A stretch of DNA of 39,202 nucleotides from positions 1 to 39,202 of the IMG/VR virus record IMGVR_UViG_3300033571_020317; one strand, 5' to 3'. Position 1 is the stretch's first letter; each line of letters opens with the position of its first letter. This stretch comes from a virus. The translations under genes were made by a program, and so were the position numbers. Shown piece after piece: positions 24,152 through 31,369 of this stretch. Under the pieces are notes generated by a model that saw only the letters and a list, made by a program, of their open reading frames with translations, was not told the origin of the DNA and made no database searches.

Positions 24152-25150
24152 ATGAATCTAGTACAAAAATCAATATCTAATGGGGGAAAACTAGTTCCTC
24201 TTATTATTCCCGCCCGAGAAACGGGTGGGACAGGATTAATGAATCCATCTATTTTTATAGATGATGATGGAGATATTCTATGTATATTAAGACACATAAA
24301 TTATACTCTATATCATTCTGAAAATGATCAAAGATTTCCTAGCGTATGGGGGCCATTAGCATATTTACATCCAGAAGAAGACCAAAGATTAGTAACTACC
24401 AATTATTTATGTCGTTTAGATAAAAACTTAAACATTGTTAACCACACTTTAATTGATACTACCAAGTTAGATGTTAAACCTATCTGGACGTTTGTGGGCG
24501 AAGAAGATGCTCGTTTAGTTAAGTGGGATGGCAAATACTACGGAACAGGTGTGCGTAGAGACACCACTACCAACGGTCAAGGACGTATGGAGCTTTCAGA
24601 ACTTGAAATTGATAAAGAAGCGTGGACAGCTAAAGAAATTTCTCGTATTCGTATTCCAGCACCAATAGATGAAAACTCATACTGTGAAAAAAATTGGATG
24701 CCAGTTCTTGACAAGCCCTTTCATTACATTAAATGGACATCTCCAACCGAGTTAGTAAAGGCTGACCCTAACGAGCCTAAGTGCGAGCAGGTTCAAGTGA
24801 TTCCAGGAAGAGTAGTCAACGCTGATCAGCGTGGAGGTTCTCAGTTAATTGAGTGGGGAGACTATTACATTGCTATTACTCACGAAGTAGTTCTCTTTAA
24901 GAATTACATGAAGCAAAAGAATGCTACCTATCGACACCGCCTTTGTGTGTGGGATAAAAATTTTATGTTGATGGGGGTGTCTCCAGATAATTGGTCATTC
25001 TTAGATGGTCAAATTGAGTTTTGTGCGGGAGCTGCCGAATATCAAGGTGATTTACTAGTTACTTTTGGTTTTCAAGACAACGCGGCATTTATTCTTCAAG
25101 TGCCTAAAGAAGTAGTAAATGGTTTAATCGAGGAGGCACTAAATGTTTAA
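24152..25150 (+). CDS. GH130/GH43-like five-bladed propeller protein
   Basis: 332 aa from ATG 24152 (MNLVQKSISNGG). The alternative ATG 24143 is rejected because the homologous fragment at 17453 is conserved only from this ATG. MNPSIFIDDDGDILC, FVGEEDARLVKWDGKYYGTG (acidic EEDAR at 117-121), an IKWTSPTEL segment and RGGSQLIEWGDYYIAITHEV show the repeating blade strands of five-bladed glycosidase/phosphorylase propellers, closest in feel to GH130 (mannoside phosphorylases). It could cleave or bind host surface glycans, or act on the glycan built by the cassette. There is no signal peptide. It is coupled to the next gene: GGAGG precedes ATG 25143, which lies inside its end. Catalytic competence is not certain. 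Confidence 0.7.
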   Translation: MNLVQKSISNGGKLVPLIIPARETGGTGLMNPSIFIDDDGDILCILRHINYTLYHSENDQRFPSVWGPLAYLHPEEDQRLVTTNYLCRLDKNLNIVNHTLIDTTKLDVKPIWTFVGEEDARLVKWDGKYYGTGVRRDTTTNGQGRMELSELEIDKEAWTAKEISRIRIPAPIDENSYCEKNWMPVLDKPFHYIKWTSPTELVKADPNEPKCEQVQVIPGRVVNADQRGGSQLIEWGDYYIAITHEVVLFKNYMKQKNATYRHRLCVWDKNFMLMGVSPDNWSFLDGQIEFCAGAAEYQGDLLVTFGFQDNAAFILQVPKEVVNGLIEEALNV

Positions 25151-26396
25151 GGCTATTGATAACCTAGTTATCGATTTATCTAAAGACCCATTTAACCCCA
25201 TACTTAGTTTTAATATTGCTGTAGAGTATGAAAAAGCAGGTCAAACAGCATCAGCAATATCTTTCTACTTACGTACAGCAGAGTACGGGTTTTATACACA
25301 CCCTGAATATGTGTATGCTTCTTTACTTAAATCTGCTCAATGTTTTGAAAATCAAAAAAACCGTGAAAGCACCGTACATAATTTGTTTTTAAAAGCTGTT
25401 GCTTACCTACCAACTAGGCCAGAAGCTTGGTTTCTTTTGGCTAGATACTGTGAGCGAGCAAAACGTTGGCAAGAAGCATATACATTTGCCGAGATAGGGT
25501 TAATGTATACAAAAATTAAAGCCACACCCCTTCCTATTTGGGTAGATTACCCAGGGGAGTATGCTTTAGATTTTGAAAAAGCAGTTACTGGTTGGTGGGT
25601 TGGTCGTAAAGATGAGTCCTGGGAAATATTCCAAGAACTATTGAAGAAAGATATTGGACACAGCTATAGAACTGCAATTATTGGCAACTTAAAGCTCTAT
25701 GAGAATAGGGAGTATATTGACCCTTTAGAGCCAGTTGTACTTAACTTCCGTAAACACTTTGATAGCGATGCTCCCGTGATTATTGATATTGGAACTAGAG
25801 ATGGCGATGATGCCTACTATTTATATAAAAACTTAAATAGCACTAGAGTAATTGCAATTGATGCTAATGCTTCTGCTGTAGCAATTACTCAGTCTAAATA
25901 TCCTTGGATGAATGTTGTCTATAGCGCTGTAACCCATCAAGATGGGGATACCGAGTTTCATATTGTTAGAGGAGGCAATAAAGAGGCTTCTGGCACTTCT
26001 TCTATATTTAGTAAAGATAAATCAATTGACCCTGCTCCAGAATATTATGCAGATAAAATAAAAAAAGTAACCGTTCCATCTACTCGTATGGATACCCTTC
26101 TAGCAAGACTAGAACTTAATGAGAAGATAGATGTTATTAAAGTAGATACTGAAGGCTATAGCTGGCAGGTTTTACAGGGCTTTGGAGACAGGTTAAAAGA
26201 TGTTAAGTTATTTCATTTAGAGACAGAAAAAACTCCTATACATGAAGATCATGTGACCACCGAAAAGATTACTCAGTTCATGGAGGACAACGGGTTTGTT
26301 CTCGTAGACACCTCTTATGAGTGGGGTTGGAACATTGAAGATCAAGTTTGGGTTAATAAAGCGCTAGTAATTAGACACCCAGAATGTTTTAACTAA
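25143..26396 (+). CDS. TPR-like domain fused to FkbM methyltransferase
   Basis: A 417-aa protein. Residues ~20-125 are helical repeats of TPR type (AISFYLRTAEYGF, then RPEAWFLLARYCERAKRWQE). Residues ~205-400 are an FkbM-type SAM-dependent methyltransferase, with VIIDIGTRDGDDAY (212-224) as motif I, VIAIDANASA with D240 at the ribose-binding end of strand 2, and IDVIKVDTEGYSWQVLQG later. FkbM enzymes O-methylate sugars or polyketides, so methyl capping of a glycan is the likely job. The TPR part may dock it to a glycosyltransferase. It is coupled to the GH130-like gene and ends at a palindrome facing the WhiB gene. Confidence 0.85.
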   Translation: MFKAIDNLVIDLSKDPFNPILSFNIAVEYEKAGQTASAISFYLRTAEYGFYTHPEYVYASLLKSAQCFENQKNRESTVHNLFLKAVAYLPTRPEAWFLLARYCERAKRWQEAYTFAEIGLMYTKIKATPLPIWVDYPGEYALDFEKAVTGWWVGRKDESWEIFQELLKKDIGHSYRTAIIGNLKLYENREYIDPLEPVVLNFRKHFDSDAPVIIDIGTRDGDDAYYLYKNLNSTRVIAIDANASAVAITQSKYPWMNVVYSAVTHQDGDTEFHIVRGGNKEASGTSSIFSKDKSIDPAPEYYADKIKKVTVPSTRMDTLLARLELNEKIDVIKVDTEGYSWQVLQGFGDRLKDVKLFHLETEKTPIHEDHVTTEKITQFMEDNGFVLVDTSYEWGWNIEDQVWVNKALVIRHPECFN

Positions 26397-26412
26397 AACT
26401 ATTTAGTTTTAG
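26393..26412. terminator. Palindrome between convergent genes, possible bidirectional terminator
   Basis: CTAAAACTATTTAGTTTTAG has perfect 9-bp arms (CTAAAACTA/TAGTTTTAG) around a TT centre. It contains the stop codon of the rightward FkbM gene (26394-26396) and the stop of the leftward WhiB gene (26399-26401). Each strand ends in a U-rich arm, so it could end transcription both ways. The stem is A/T-rich and weak. Confidence 0.55.
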
Positions 26413-26923
26413 GAATCTTTTTAGCCTTTTTAGCCTTCTTTAGTTTTTCTTTTTCTTGTTTAGCAATTCTGTCGGCACGCTCTATTTTGTATGCTTCTAC
26501 AGCATTTGCACTTGTTCGACTGCGCCAAGCAAAGCCACACTCGCTACATGTAACAATTTTTGCGGTTGTCCAACGACCAGTTGTATCTAGTTGAGCGATA
26601 GAGGTTTCTAGTTTATTTGGACGCGCTGTGCAATATGGACAATTTGGAAACCTGCGACGTCTTGTCTCTTCTCCAAGATATGAAACAGATAAAGTTCTAC
26701 GAATCTCAACTTCATCTTTTCCACCCCAGATACCCCAGATTTGACGATGCTCTAGACCCCACTGGAGGCAGTCCTTACGAACAGGGCAAGAAAAGCACAG
26801 ATTCTTAGCAGCATATTTTTCAGAGAAGTCTTGAGAAAAGAACCAATCTATATGATTTTTGTTCTCTGGCTTAGCGCATGAAGCGCTTCTTTGCCATTCT
26901 AGACTATTTGCTGGTTTCCACAT
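26399..26923 (-). CDS. WhiB-like regulator fused to a C-terminal zinc ribbon
   Basis: A 174-aa protein. The N-terminal half has the WhiB/Wbl signature: C16, then C43-x2-C46-x5-C52 (CFSCPVRKDC), and the GIWGG turn at 64-68. These cysteines bind a [4Fe-4S] cluster, and Wbl proteins act with the primary sigma factor. Residues ~95-130 add CPYC...CSECGF (C95, C98, C126, C129), a four-cysteine zinc ribbon, followed by a Lys-rich tail (157-174). Typical WhiB proteins are 80-130 aa and lack this module. It is the last gene of the leftward early block. A TATAAAAT box 7 nt upstream of the ATG and no Shine-Dalgarno sequence suggest a leaderless mRNA. Target genes are unknown. Confidence 0.85.
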   Translation of the reverse strand: MWKPANSLEWQRSASCAKPENKNHIDWFFSQDFSEKYAAKNLCFSCPVRKDCLQWGLEHRQIWGIWGGKDEVEIRRTLSVSYLGEETRRRRFPNCPYCTARPNKLETSIAQLDTTGRWTTAKIVTCSECGFAWRSRTSANAVEAYKIERADRIAKQEKEKLKKAKKAKKIPKTK

Positions 26924-26945
26924 ATGTTGTATTTTATACTAAAAC
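26924..26945 (-). promoter_or_regulatory. Possible leaderless promoter of the WhiB/zinc-ribbon gene
   Basis: On the minus strand TATAAAAT (26938-26931) ends 7 nt before ATG 26923, placing a transcription start at or next to the start codon, and no ribosome site lies between. No clear -35 is visible. Leaderless mRNAs are common in Actinobacteria. Upstream, two near copies of CACTATT(T)AA (about 26945-26980) might be binding sites. Confidence 0.35.
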
Positions 26946-26984
26946 ACTATTAAATATACGACTAAACACACTATTTAACTATAT

Positions 26985-27332
26985 TTATTTTTGAACCTCT
27001 ACGCAGGTTATTTCTTGAATATTCTCTAGAACATCACCATAATCTGTCTCTCCAAGAGAGTTGCATATTTCTAGTTCTGTATTATCTTCTACAGTTCCAG
27101 CCCATACGATGCTAGATATACCATTATCTATAGCTTTAAATGCGTCTCCAAGAGCATCAAAGATGCCATCTCTTTGGAGCACAGAGGCCAGGGCACGTTT
27201 TACTAAATCATTTTCTATATCTACATGATCAATTGTATAGTAAAGAATCGAGTTACCTAATTCAGGTGACCAAGAGCCTTCCCACTCAAGCCAAAGTTCC
27301 TGTCCCAACCTAAGGTCTTTTGCCTTTGCCAC
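26985..27332 (-). CDS. Hypothetical protein, acidic
   Basis: A 115-aa protein with an apparent GTG start at 27332. It has an N-terminal basic, aromatic segment (KDLRLGQELWLEWEGSW) and an otherwise acidic sequence with alternating strands and helices (IFDALGDAFKAIDNGISSIV). I do not recognise a family. It lies 11 nt downstream of the CxxC gene, in the same leftward early block. The opening LGQELWLEW could form a small beta barrel, but this is a guess. The product is plausible because length and frame are conserved without overlap with neighbours. Confidence 0.6.
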   Translation of the reverse strand: MAKAKDLRLGQELWLEWEGSWSPELGNSILYYTIDHVDIENDLVKRALASVLQRDGIFDALGDAFKAIDNGISSIVWAGTVEDNTELEICNSLGETDYGDVLENIQEITCVEVQK

Positions 27333-27343
27333 TTATGCCCAAT

Positions 27344-27637
27344 CTAATCTTCGTCAGTCTCACTGAAATTAAACTCAAAGTCATGAGCCCTATCACCATT
27401 AATAAAATAAACTTCCGCGGGGTTCATCATATTATAGATTCCAGCAATTGTTATAGAGCCACACTGGCAACAAATATCTACTGAACCTATCTCTACTATT
27501 TCTGGCATATTAACTCCAGCAAGCCGCATCAAAATGTTTCCAGATTCATTCATACTTTCTGGTTCCCATTTTGAATGCTCTTCTAGCCAGCACATCTCAC
27601 ATATAGCAAGCGGGACTAGCACTGGTTCAGCTGACAT
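27344..27637 (-). CDS. Small zinc-finger-like protein
   Basis: A 97-aa protein. Two CxxC pairs, C13-x2-C16 (ICEMCWLEEH) and C56/C57-C59 (DICCQCGSIT), separated by ~40 residues, suggest one zinc site. The middle has KWEPESMNESGNILMRLAGV, and the C-terminus is acidic. The pattern resembles short proteins that recur in early regions of actinobacteriophages without a known role. It may bind host transcription or translation machinery. The ribosome site is weak. It lies next to a WhiB-like gene upstream. Confidence 0.65.
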   Translation of the reverse strand: MSAEPVLVPLAICEMCWLEEHSKWEPESMNESGNILMRLAGVNMPEIVEIGSVDICCQCGSITIAGIYNMMNPAEVYFINGDRAHDFEFNFSETDED

Positions 27638-27672
27638 GAAATAAGTCTAGAGGATAATCTCATCATAGATTG

Positions 27673-27939
27673 TTAAGAAAGGTCTAAACGAAGACCTCTT
27701 CTTTGTCTTTGATATGCTCTTTCCTTAGGTGTCATACCTCCCCATACTCCGTGAGCCTCATTATATATACCCCACTCACCGCAATCTTTTTGATGGATGC
27801 ATTGAAAGCATAAAGATTTTGCAATATTGTAATCTGAAATAGAGTCAGGCCTCCGCTCATCTTTATCATCTAAATAAAAGTAAAAACTTCCAATCTCTGC
27901 GCATACTGGTTCTTCAAATTCCCATGGTCTCTTTGACAC
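27673..27939 (-). CDS. WhiB-like transcription factor, compact form
   Basis: An 88-aa protein with a GTG start at 27939 and GGAAGG 8 nt upstream. It has the full Wbl signature: C13, C44-x2-C47-x5-C53 (CFQCIHQKDC), GVWGG at 64-68 and a basic C-terminus (ERAYQRQRRGLRLDL) for DNA or sigma-factor contact. Such proteins bind a [4Fe-4S] cluster and alter transcription; phage WhiB proteins are known to interfere with host WhiB2 in mycobacteria. It is the stronger pointer to an actinobacterial host. A second, fused WhiB lies 750 bp away, so the phage carries two different forms. Confidence 0.92.
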   Translation of the reverse strand: MSKRPWEFEEPVCAEIGSFYFYLDDKDERRPDSISDYNIAKSLCFQCIHQKDCGEWGIYNEAHGVWGGMTPKERAYQRQRRGLRLDLS

Positions 27940-27967
27940 AAAAATGCCTTCCCGAAGATATTGGTTG

Positions 27968-28300
27968 TTATTTAGGGTTTACTTGTTTTGCTCCTACTTC
28001 ATATCCGCAACCAGCGTATCCTGCAATATCTACCCAAGTATCAGGTTGATACCCTGACTTAGATGCGTATCGTGCAACTTTTAATCCGACCATCATCATT
28101 GCAACATCTTCATTACTAATCTCAATACCAAGAATTACAGACCAAATCTTTGCAGTTCGTTCAAAATTATCTTCTGGGTTACCGTATTGTTTGTTTCTAT
28201 CACCATTAATAATTCCAGCTGCTTCTCTTAGAGCCGCTACTCGTAGAGGTACTTCTTGTACTGGAGTTGTTGGAGTACTGTTCCCGTTACTAGTTGTCAT
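27968..28300 (-). CDS. DUF6378-like phage protein
   Basis: 110 aa from ATG 28300, which has GCGAGGA 7 nt upstream; the frame is open further up but would overlap the preceding gene more deeply. The core GDRNKQYGNPEDNFERTAKI, then WSVILG, ISNEDVAMMMVGLKVAR and the SGYQPDTWVDIAGYAGCG end is the pattern of a widespread phage family of all-helical proteins (DUF6378) with unknown function. The helical layout with a conserved acidic/Asn surface recalls MazG-type nucleotide hydrolases, but the catalytic E-x2-E-x12-E-x2-D set is not evident. It overlaps the 69-aa gene by 11 nt. Confidence 0.75.
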   Translation of the reverse strand: MTTSNGNSTPTTPVQEVPLRVAALREAAGIINGDRNKQYGNPEDNFERTAKIWSVILGIEISNEDVAMMMVGLKVARYASKSGYQPDTWVDIAGYAGCGYEVGAKQVNPK

Positions 28301-28499
28301 CTCTAATCCTCGCTGTGACTTGTATCTGATATCTATGTTTTGCATCATTAGAATCTGTTACTAGCGTTTCGTAACTGACGTAGCGTAGTGGGTTGTCTGA
28401 CTCGTTGTCTACATAAGTAGAAATTTTCTTTTTAACAATTTCTTCAATTTCAAATTTACTATTAGCAAGAAAGTCAAACTTGTAAGTTACAGACGACAT
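28290..28499 (-). CDS. Hypothetical 69-aa protein
   Basis: MSSVTYKFDFLANSKFEIEE followed by basic and polar strands (RYVSYETLVTDSNDAKHRYQ), ending with RIRDDN. The start overlaps the preceding stop by TAATG, and the end overlaps the next start by 11 nt, so it is translated in the operon. The alternating pattern suggests a small beta sheet plus helix. No family is recognised. Confidence 0.6.
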   Translation of the reverse strand: MSSVTYKFDFLANSKFEIEEIVKKKISTYVDNESDNPLRYVSYETLVTDSNDAKHRYQIQVTARIRDDN

Positions 28500-28933
28500 T
28501 AGAGTAGCTTCTCTAAAAACTCTGGACGAATATGAACTCCATCTAAAACTGGAAGTTTTCCATCATCTGTTTTTATAATAATGTCACCAGAGCGAACAGC
28601 AACAATACGACCACGACGCCCATTGAGACTAGATTTACCTGTTGAATCATCAAAAGCATCAAAAGGAACGCGAACAACATCCGCAACTCTAATCTGACCA
28701 ATTTGAGCTTTAACCCAACTCTCATTCTTATTGTCTTGAACAAGTACATAGCCCATAGAGAGTTTGCTAAAGATATCAATAATATCCTGAGGATTGATAG
28801 TCTTTAAAGACTCGTTCTTCTTCTTAATTTCATCCCAAGTGCCGAGAAGTTTTATAACAGAATCTCCTACAGCCTTTTTAGTTTTGTTTTGGGTAAGTTG
28901 TTCTTTTACCCAATCCATATTTGTATCAGCCAT
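28499..28933 (-). CDS. Hypothetical protein with SH3/KOW-like segment
   Basis: A 144-aa protein with a very strong ribosome site (TAAGGAGGAAATA before the ATG). The N-terminal half is helical (VKEQLTQNKTKKAVGDSVIK, then SKLSMGYVLVQ). The C-terminal half reads as a small barrel: VRVPFDAFDD, GRRGRIVAVRSGDIIIKTDD and HIRPEFLEKLL, similar in shape to KOW/SH3 modules that contact nucleic acids or polymerase. I do not recognise a named family. The strong Shine-Dalgarno sequence suggests high expression early in infection. Confidence 0.65.
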   Translation of the reverse strand: MADTNMDWVKEQLTQNKTKKAVGDSVIKLLGTWDEIKKKNESLKTINPQDIIDIFSKLSMGYVLVQDNKNESWVKAQIGQIRVADVVRVPFDAFDDSTGKSSLNGRRGRIVAVRSGDIIIKTDDGKLPVLDGVHIRPEFLEKLL

Positions 28934-28943
28934 TATTTCCTCC

Positions 28944-29969
28944 TTAGTTGTTTATATATGTCTTTTGTAGCAAAATATTTCCTAGACTCTCTTTAGTACT
29001 GTGCCAAGAAGGTAAATGTTCCATATAAATCTCTTTTTGGCTTCTTGCAAGTTCTAATCTTTGATTAGGATTCATTCCCTCAATCGTTGATGGAAGATGA
29101 GACCACTCTTCGCCCATATATGCGGTGTGACGCCAATCAGTTACTGCAGGAACACCTACATACAGCGCCTGAGATAGGCTAGGAAGCCACCAAGGGTTTC
29201 CATCTTTATAAGTACTTATCAATGCCCCCACAGAATCGTGAAGTCTTGCTAGAACAGCACTGTTGTTTTCCCATTTGCTTGAGCGATAGTTCTCTGATTT
29301 TAAAGTTAATAGTTTAGTTGTTGCTTGAGTCCAGTTAGTTTTTAGGCTATCTGCACACCAATAGTCCCCCAAAACAGGTGCGCTTCTGTAGTGCTGTAGT
29401 TCTAAAAGAGCAGCATCAGGGGATATTAAAAATAGTTTGCTATTATCTATATTTGGTATATATTTAGAAATATTACTCTGGTTAGACCATGGATACGAAG
29501 GAATTATGGTTGTAGGCCATGCATCTACATACAACTTCGATAGTCCAGAAAATATATTATTAAAATGTTCTGGCTCTAAGGCAAGACTATATTCTCGCTT
29601 TTTAGAGTAAAACTCTTTAACTAAAGATTTAGGGCTATAGTAAACCTCTCTAATGCCAGCAAAAAGTTTATGCGGCTCGGGGGTATCAATAAATAAAGAT
29701 AAAGTTCCTAATTCTGAAGCATGGTTAATCACAGACAATGCTCCATAAATTCTATGAGAGATAACATTTGTAGGGGACGCAACACCTACTAAAATTGAAT
29801 CAAACTGAGATAAATACTCTTTGTCCATCTTTACTGACGGATCTTCCCACGCTACATCACAACCAAGTTCAATAAGTGCAGTATTAATTATCCCAGCAAA
29901 TGATGGATTTTTTTCGTTTGCATTCCTAGATGATTGCGGCGCTGTGCATCCAGTTACAAATACCTTCAT
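28944..29969 (-). CDS. Putative GT-B-type glycosyltransferase in the early block
   Basis: 341 aa from ATG 29969, which has AGAGG upstream; a TTG at 29972 is the only other nearby start. The N-terminal half is Rossmann-like (MKVFVTGCTAP, then DSILVGVASPTNV) and the C-terminal half has GNPWWLPSLSQALYVGVPAV, followed by TDWRHTAYMGEEW, in the position of the donor-binding region of GT-B enzymes. I infer a sugar transferase or related GT-B fold protein. It is placed between the SSB gene and the 144-aa gene, far from the sugar cassette and on the opposite strand, so DNA or nucleotide glycosylation is possible but unproven. A 16-bp hairpin lies just upstream. Confidence 0.5.
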   Translation of the reverse strand: MKVFVTGCTAPQSSRNANEKNPSFAGIINTALIELGCDVAWEDPSVKMDKEYLSQFDSILVGVASPTNVISHRIYGALSVINHASELGTLSLFIDTPEPHKLFAGIREVYYSPKSLVKEFYSKKREYSLALEPEHFNNIFSGLSKLYVDAWPTTIIPSYPWSNQSNISKYIPNIDNSKLFLISPDAALLELQHYRSAPVLGDYWCADSLKTNWTQATTKLLTLKSENYRSSKWENNSAVLARLHDSVGALISTYKDGNPWWLPSLSQALYVGVPAVTDWRHTAYMGEEWSHLPSTIEGMNPNQRLELARSQKEIYMEHLPSWHSTKESLGNILLQKTYINN

Positions 29970-29988
29970 CAATCCTCTTTTCTAAATA

Positions 29989-30027
29989 CTAGAAACCACC
30001 CAACAAAAAACGTTGGGCGGTCTCTAG
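29989..30027 (-). other. 16-bp intercistronic RNA hairpin
   Basis: Arms at 29989-30004 and 30012-30027 pair over 16 positions with a 7-nt loop (GUUUUUU in the minus transcript). Two positions are G-U wobbles in the minus-strand RNA but A-C mismatches in the plus-strand RNA, so the structure is maintained for leftward transcripts. It begins 8 nt after the SSB stop and ends 20 nt before the next ATG. No U-run follows, so it may protect or process mRNA rather than end it; partial termination is the alternative. Confidence 0.75.
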
Positions 30028-30035
30028 GATTATTA

Positions 30036-30584
30036 TTAGAACGGTGCTGCTGGCGCTTGAGTAGCCTCTGCTGAAGCAGGTGATGCTGCTACGACAGGTG
30101 CAGGCGCTGGAGCAGGTGCTGGAGCAGGTGCTGGAGCAGGTGCTGGTGCAGCGGCAGACGAGGCTGCCTGAGCCTGAACAGGGAAGTACTTTTTAATTTC
30201 GTTCTTCTTCTGTCCCTGCCATGTGCGTGAACCTACCTGCGCACGGAAGCGACGACCAACAAGAATCTGCTCAATCTGAGCATTTGAAGGTTGTGGAGAT
30301 TGCATAAAGTACTCCTTAGGAAGACCAAGTGCGTGCATCTTGCTAAAGAAAATACCAAGTGCTCCTTGGCTTTCAGGTGACACTACAAGATTGTCCCAAA
30401 CAAGACGCTTATTGTGAGCACCGCCCTCAACTTGAGCCTTGACTGCGAACATTGTCTTACCACTAGATGTTACCTTTGCGGTTGCTTCTACGACCACAAG
30501 GTCATAGTCGCCATCTGGGAGTGCGTCATAACTTCCTGCATCTCCCGCATCTTTAATGAGATCGCCCCAATTGAGTGTGCTCAC
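30036..30584 (-). CDS. Single-stranded DNA-binding protein-like (DUF669 type)
   Basis: 182 aa with GTG start 30584 overlapping the preceding stop (GTGA). The N-terminal ~130 residues show an OB-like pattern: LPDGDYDLVVVEATAKVTSS, MFAVKAQVEGG, KRLVWDNLVVSPESQGAL and FFSKMHALGLPKEYF. These are typical of DUF669-type phage proteins used as single-strand binding or annealing partners. GRRFRAQVGSRTWQGQKKNE continues the domain. The C-terminal ~45 residues are Ala/Pro repeats ending in APAAPF, a flexible tail whose final PF echoes the SSB tip. It is encoded next to a Sak4-like ATPase, fitting a recombination role. The tail is encoded by 12-bp DNA repeats. Confidence 0.75.
   Translation of the reverse strand: MSTLNWGDLIKDAGDAGSYDALPDGDYDLVVVEATAKVTSSGKTMFAVKAQVEGGAHNKRLVWDNLVVSPESQGALGIFFSKMHALGLPKEYFMQSPQPSNAQIEQILVGRRFRAQVGSRTWQGQKKNEIKKYFPVQAQAASSAAAPAPAPAPAPAPAPAPAPVVAASPASAEATQAPAAPF
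30097..30150. repeat. 12-bp tandem repeat encoding the Ala-Pro tail
   Basis: Three perfect copies of GGAGCAGGTGCT (30109-30144) are flanked by a near copy (30097-30108, GGTGCAGGCGCT) and a partial one. On the minus strand each encodes Ala-Pro-Ala-Pro in the SSB-like tail, so slippage would lengthen or shorten the linker without a frameshift. Confidence 0.9.
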
Positions 30585-31369
30585 TGCGTTACCTCTTTCG
30601 TTGTTGTAGTTGTTTCTGTTGCTACTTGTCTTGGACCAAAAATCATGTCGAGCATTCGGTCAATAGACAAATTCTCTTGTTCTACGATTGCGCCAAGGCG
30701 ACCTTGTACACGCTCTCCTGCTTCATATTTATCTGTACGTTCAACATACATACGTCGTACTCGATGTGGAGATTGCATAGGGTCCATACTTGGCATTTGT
30801 TCGACGTTTATTGCGCCGAGAATGTCATAAAAGTATGGTGCTTGAATCGCTAACTGTCCTTGTAAATAAGGCTTATTACGGCCATCCTGGCTTGTTCTAG
30901 CCATTGCTGTAAGTACTACTGCTTCTAGTGGATTAGTTGGGTGCATGGTGAGGTCACGAATATCACGAAGAAGACCACCCATGTGACGAAGCAATTCGCC
31001 CCACTGTTGCATCTTCATTTGCTCACTACCAGCAATCGAGTCCATACACTTAACTTGAAGCTCTGAAATAGAATCAATAATTAAACTCTTAAAATGATGG
31101 CGTCCAAGTTGTAGCCACTGATATGTCTTGATAACTGTGTCATAGTTACGAACTGTAACTACGCAAGTATCCCAAGTTCCATCTGCGATTGGTGGCTCTT
31201 CTCGCAAAGGGTCCCAGTATTTAACGACGATTGGGAGGAAGCGGTGTCCACCCTCAACATCGAGCATTAGACGTGGATATGGTGCGGTTACTGCAAAAGT
31301 TGATTTACCAACCTTTGATTCGCCATAAACCATAACGGTTAAGGAGCGTTGAATTTCGCTCATTGTCAC
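30581..31369 (-). CDS. RecA-fold ATPase, Sak4/AAA_24-like
   Basis: 262 aa from GTG 31369, which overlaps the nuclease stop as GTGA; ATG 31363 is an alternative. Walker A is GESKVGKST (16-24) and Walker B is SLIIDSIS (D100), followed by the core of phage RecA-like NTPases (MQQWGELLRHMGGLLRDIRD). Proteins of this kind (Sak4 type) promote single-strand annealing with an SSB partner, here the overlapping downstream gene. The C-terminus is Thr-rich (ATETTTTTKEVT). Neighbouring nuclease, helicase and resolvase genes support a recombination-dependent replication role. It is shorter than true RecA and lacks the C-terminal domain. Confidence 0.85.
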   Translation of the reverse strand: MTMSEIQRSLTVMVYGESKVGKSTFAVTAPYPRLMLDVEGGHRFLPIVVKYWDPLREEPPIADGTWDTCVVTVRNYDTVIKTYQWLQLGRHHFKSLIIDSISELQVKCMDSIAGSEQMKMQQWGELLRHMGGLLRDIRDLTMHPTNPLEAVVLTAMARTSQDGRNKPYLQGQLAIQAPYFYDILGAINVEQMPSMDPMQSPHRVRRMYVERTDKYEAGERVQGRLGAIVEQENLSIDRMLDMIFGPRQVATETTTTTKEVTQ

